From Pseudomonadota bacterium (GTDB lineage Bacteria > Pseudomonadota > Gammaproteobacteria > Steroidobacterales > Steroidobacteraceae), in assembly GCA_023428645.1 (NCBI GenBank), contig JAEYXD010000054.1, positions 1 through 64,000 of the forward strand: a stretch of 64,000 nt of DNA, written 5' to 3'. The notes below the pieces were generated by a model that ran no database searches, was not told where the DNA came from, and worked only from the letters and a program-made list of their open reading frames with translations. A program made the translations under genes and the position numbers. This document shows, in pieces, positions 61,604 to 64,000 of the stretch (position 1 is its first letter; each line of letters opens with the position of its first letter).

Positions 61604-61671
61604 CGTCGCGAAAGCCAGGCCGGGAAAGGGGCGATGTTACTCGCATGCGAGCCGCTGCTCGCGCGCGAATT

Positions 61672-62592
61672 TCACTTGTCGTGATTTGACAGTCGCTTAC
61701 GCCGTGCGCGCGGATGGGCTGCGTCGTAGATCTTGGCGAGGTGCTGAAAATCAAGGTGCGTGTACACCTGCGTCGTCGCGATATTCGCGTGGCCCAGCAA
61801 TTCCTGGACGCCGCGCAGGTCCTGGCTCGATTCGAGCAGATGTGTCGCGAATGAGTGACGGAACATGTGCGGATGCACGTGAACGTCGATGCCCTGCCGT
61901 TTGGACCACTCGGCGACGCGAGTCTGCACTGCGCGTGGCCCGAGCCGCTTGCCGGTGTGCGCGACGAACAGCGCGGTCTCGCCGATTGCGGCGACGACGG
62001 CCCGATCGCGCAACCATTGCGTCAACGCATCCACCGCATAGCGTCCGACGGGGACGATGCGCGTTTTGTTGCCCTTGCCCGTGACGCGCACGGTGCGGTC
62101 GCGCAAGTCGAGATCAGTCACGTCGAGCGATGTCAGCTCCGACAAGCGCAGGCCCGACGAATAGAACAGCTCCATGATCGCCTTGTCGCGCACGCTGAGC
62201 TCGCCATCGGTACGGAAGCTCAGGAGCTTCGTCATGCGATCGACGTCGAGTGTCGCGGGCAGCCGCTTCTTCGCGCGCGGCGCCTGCACGTCGACCGCGG
62301 GGTTCGCCGTGATGACCGCTTCGCGGATGAGATAGTTGCAGAAGCTGCGAATCGCCGAGAGCCGCCGCTGAATCGTCCGCGGCGACTGGCCGCGGCGAAA
62401 CTCGAGCGCGGCGAAGGCTCGCACGTGCTGGCTGTCGACGCTGGGCCACGTCGTGAGGCCCTGCCTCTCGCAATGCGCGATGAACAGCTCGAGATCGCGG
62501 CGGTAGTTCGAGTCGGTGTGCGCCGACAGACGACGCTCGACCGACAGATGCTCGAGGAATCGTGGCAACCATTGCCGCGCGGAAGGTGACAT
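61672..62592 (-). CDS. xerC: Site-specific tyrosine recombinase XerC
   Basis: 306 aa. N-terminal SAM-like core-binding domain and catalytic domain with Arg (SGLRLSEL), Lys (GKGNKTRIVP), HPHMFRHSFATHLL (His, Arg), LLGHANIATTQ (His) and VYTH (nucleophile Tyr). With XerD it resolves chromosome dimers at dif. Context hslV-xerC-DUF484-dapF confirms XerC rather than an integrase. Confidence 0.95.
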   Translation of the reverse strand: MSPSARQWLPRFLEHLSVERRLSAHTDSNYRRDLELFIAHCERQGLTTWPSVDSQHVRAFAALEFRRGQSPRTIQRRLSAIRSFCNYLIREAVITANPAVDVQAPRAKKRLPATLDVDRMTKLLSFRTDGELSVRDKAIMELFYSSGLRLSELTSLDVTDLDLRDRTVRVTGKGNKTRIVPVGRYAVDALTQWLRDRAVVAAIGETALFVAHTGKRLGPRAVQTRVAEWSKRQGIDVHVHPHMFRHSFATHLLESSQDLRGVQELLGHANIATTQVYTHLDFQHLAKIYDAAHPRARRKRLSNHDK

Positions 62593-62618
62593 GTGGCAGC
62601 GACGCCGAGTTCCGCTCG

Positions 62619-63326
62619 TCAGCTCAGTCCCGCGAGCGCCTCGCTGACGAGCTGGCCGATGCGCGCCAGGAAATCGGTGCTCATCGTCGGGTGGAAGCGC
62701 TCGGTGTCGGGGCTGCCGATCGCCAGCAAGCCCGCGACCGGCGAGCCGAGCGGGACCAGCGCGGCGGAGCCGATCTCGATCGTGCCGACGCCGAACAGGT
62801 AATCGCGCTGGCTGTCGCGGATCTGGCCGCAGCGCGGCCGGCCGGACTCGAACAGCGTCTCGAACATCTTGAGCTCAGGCGCCGTGGCATCGATGAGCCG
62901 CAGATGGCGGCTCGTGACCTTCGCGAATTCGGAGTGCGGTGCGGGCCACAGCAGCATGATCCATTCGGAGGCGCCGAAGTCCTCGCGCAGCGAGCCTTCG
63001 ACGGCGTCGATCAAGGCGGCGGGCGTACGAGCCCGCAACAGCCGGCACGCGAGCCGGTGGATCTTGTTCGCGAGCGCGTCGTTGTCGCGCGCGACGTCGA
63101 GCAGTTCGCGCAGCCGCGCCTCGATCTTGTCGTTCCTCTCGCGCATGACGGCGACCTGGCGCTCGACGAGCGAGACGGTCGCGGCGCCGCGGCTGTGCGG
63201 CAGCTTGAGCTTCGTCAGCAGCGCTGCGTGGCGCTCGAAAAAATCCGGGTTCTGTTCCAGGTAATCGGCGATCGTCTCTTCGGGCGGGAGACTCGTCTCG
63301 ACGCCGCGGACCGGTTGCTTGCTCAT
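62619..63326 (-). CDS. DUF484 family protein
   Basis: 235 aa. N-terminal helical IADYLEQNPDFFERHAALLTKLKLPHSRGAATVSLVERQVAVMRERN, coiled coil, then a GAF-like domain (AALVPLGSPVAGLLAIGSPDTERFHPTMSTDFLARIG). Almost always between dapF and xerC in gammaproteobacteria; role unclear. Confidence 0.93.
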   Translation of the reverse strand: MSKQPVRGVETSLPPEETIADYLEQNPDFFERHAALLTKLKLPHSRGAATVSLVERQVAVMRERNDKIEARLRELLDVARDNDALANKIHRLACRLLRARTPAALIDAVEGSLREDFGASEWIMLLWPAPHSEFAKVTSRHLRLIDATAPELKMFETLFESGRPRCGQIRDSQRDYLFGVGTIEIGSAALVPLGSPVAGLLAIGSPDTERFHPTMSTDFLARIGQLVSEALAGLS

Positions 63327-63386
63327 GTTGCCTCGTTATATGCGGCTGTCGCGCTCGTGTCCTGCGTCGCCCGTGGGGGGCGGCGG

Positions 63387-64000
63387 TCAGCGCGCCGCGC
63401 GCAGCTTCGCCAAATCGATCGTTCCTTCGTAGACGCTGACCGCGGGGCCCGTGAGCCACAGATGCTCGCCCGGCCCTTCCCAACGGATCGTCATGCGTCC
63501 GCCCGGGGCATCGACGTTCACTTCGGAATCGAGCAGTCCCCAACGACGGCCGACCGCGACCGCGGCGCAGGCGCCGGTGCCGCAAGCTTGCGTCTCGCGG
63601 GCACCGCGCTCGAACACGCGCAAGCGAATGTGGTTGCGATTCACGACTTCGAGAAAGCCGACGTTCGTCCGCTGCGGAAAGCGCGAATGATTCTCCACCG
63701 CAGGGCCGATGGTGTCCACGGGCGCTGCGCGCACCGAGCTCACTTGCATCACCGCATGTGGGTTGCCCATCGAGACCGCGCCGATGCGCAGCTCACTCTC
63801 GCCGATGCGCAGCGGATAGATGTCGGCTTCGCGCGTCGCCTCGAAGGGCAGCGCGGCCGGGTCGAAGTTCGGCACGCCCATGTCGAGTGTCACGAGCCCA
63901 TCGCCCGCGACCGCCGCGCGCACCAATCCGCCCGGGCTGTCCATCGCGACCTCGTCACGTTCGAGCTTGCGCGCGACGAGCGCGCCGATGCAGCGTGCGC
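63387..64000 (-). CDS. dapF: Diaminopimelate epimerase DapF (N-terminus beyond window)
   Basis: The frame is open to the window end, showing about 204 C-terminal residues. The first catalytic Cys is visible just inside the edge (ARCIGALVARKLERDEV) and the second in ETQACGTGACAA. MGNPHAVM, ENHSRFPQRTNVGFLEV and GRMTIRWEG are family marks. It interconverts LL- and meso-diaminopimelate for lysine and peptidoglycan. The ATG at 63944 is internal, not the start. Confidence 0.94.
   Translation of the reverse strand, partial: ARCIGALVARKLERDEVAMDSPGGLVRAAVAGDGLVTLDMGVPNFDPAALPFEATREADIYPLRIGESELRIGAVSMGNPHAVMQVSSVRAAPVDTIGPAVENHSRFPQRTNVGFLEVVNRNHIRLRVFERGARETQACGTGACAAVAVGRRWGLLDSEVNVDAPGGRMTIRWEGPGEHLWLTGPAVSVYEGTIDLAKLRAAR

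Noticed and set aside
61672..62592. Mobile-element integrase
   Set aside because: Gene order with hslV, DUF484 and dapF and the full-length XerC pattern indicate the housekeeping recombinase; no attachment site or cargo nearby.

Overview
The window reads as chromosome of a GC-rich, Gram-negative gammaproteobacterium. Support comes from the housekeeping block dapF-DUF484-xerC-hslV-hslU-DUF971-ubiE-ubiJ-ubiB on the minus strand (56.2-64.0 kb), the TamA/TamB pair and a TonB-dependent receptor. A full meta-cleavage pathway for lignin-type aromatics fits a Steroidobacteraceae/Nevskiales-like environmental organism, but that placement is inference. No tRNA, rRNA, insertion sequence, prophage or CRISPR array was seen.

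Layout. 0-5.6 kb: end of an Ala/Lys/Asp-rich protein and its terminator, a degenerate kinase-receiver hybrid, two paralogous membrane proteins, a membrane-anchored winged-helix regulator, an acyltransferase and a small DUF6152 protein. 5.7-13 kb: a Tat-exported aldo/keto reductase, then tamA-tamB and a conserved hypothetical. 13-24.5 kb: exported or envelope enzymes (class C beta-lactamase-fold hydrolase, DUF6351 protein with a His/Asp-rich stretch, alpha/beta hydrolase, DUF885 metallohydrolase, MBL hydrolase, EF-hand protein) and an ECF42-type sigma factor with its YCII/DGPF-like partner.

24.5-34 kb is the main accessory block: a minus-strand operon ligK-galD-(DUF1932 oxidoreductase)-ligJ-ligI-ligA-ligB-ligC-(aldo/keto reductase). 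It encodes every step from protocatechuate to pyruvate plus oxaloacetate by the 4,5-cleavage route. It is read away from a divergent LysR regulator that carries two DNA-binding domains. 34-38 kb: mprF and an AcvB/VirJ-type protein, translationally coupled, for lysyl-phosphatidylglycerol metabolism. 38-44.8 kb: ABC exporter, a sulfate-type binding protein without its transporter, a TonB receptor and dps.

44.8-51.6 kb is a complete trpEGDCFBA operon. It is preceded by a recognisable attenuator: a sigma70-type promoter, a 17-codon leader peptide with tandem Trp codons, mutually exclusive stems and an intrinsic terminator. The promoter spacing puts the transcript start almost on the leader ATG, so the leader peptide may be translated from a leaderless end. 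51.7-56.1 kb: a small Cys-containing protein overlapping an antisense GGDEF/EAL gene, a LOG-family protein, panD, a DedA protein and a hotdog-like protein. The C-rich/G-rich hairpin repeats found between genes at several places look like one dispersed REP-like family.
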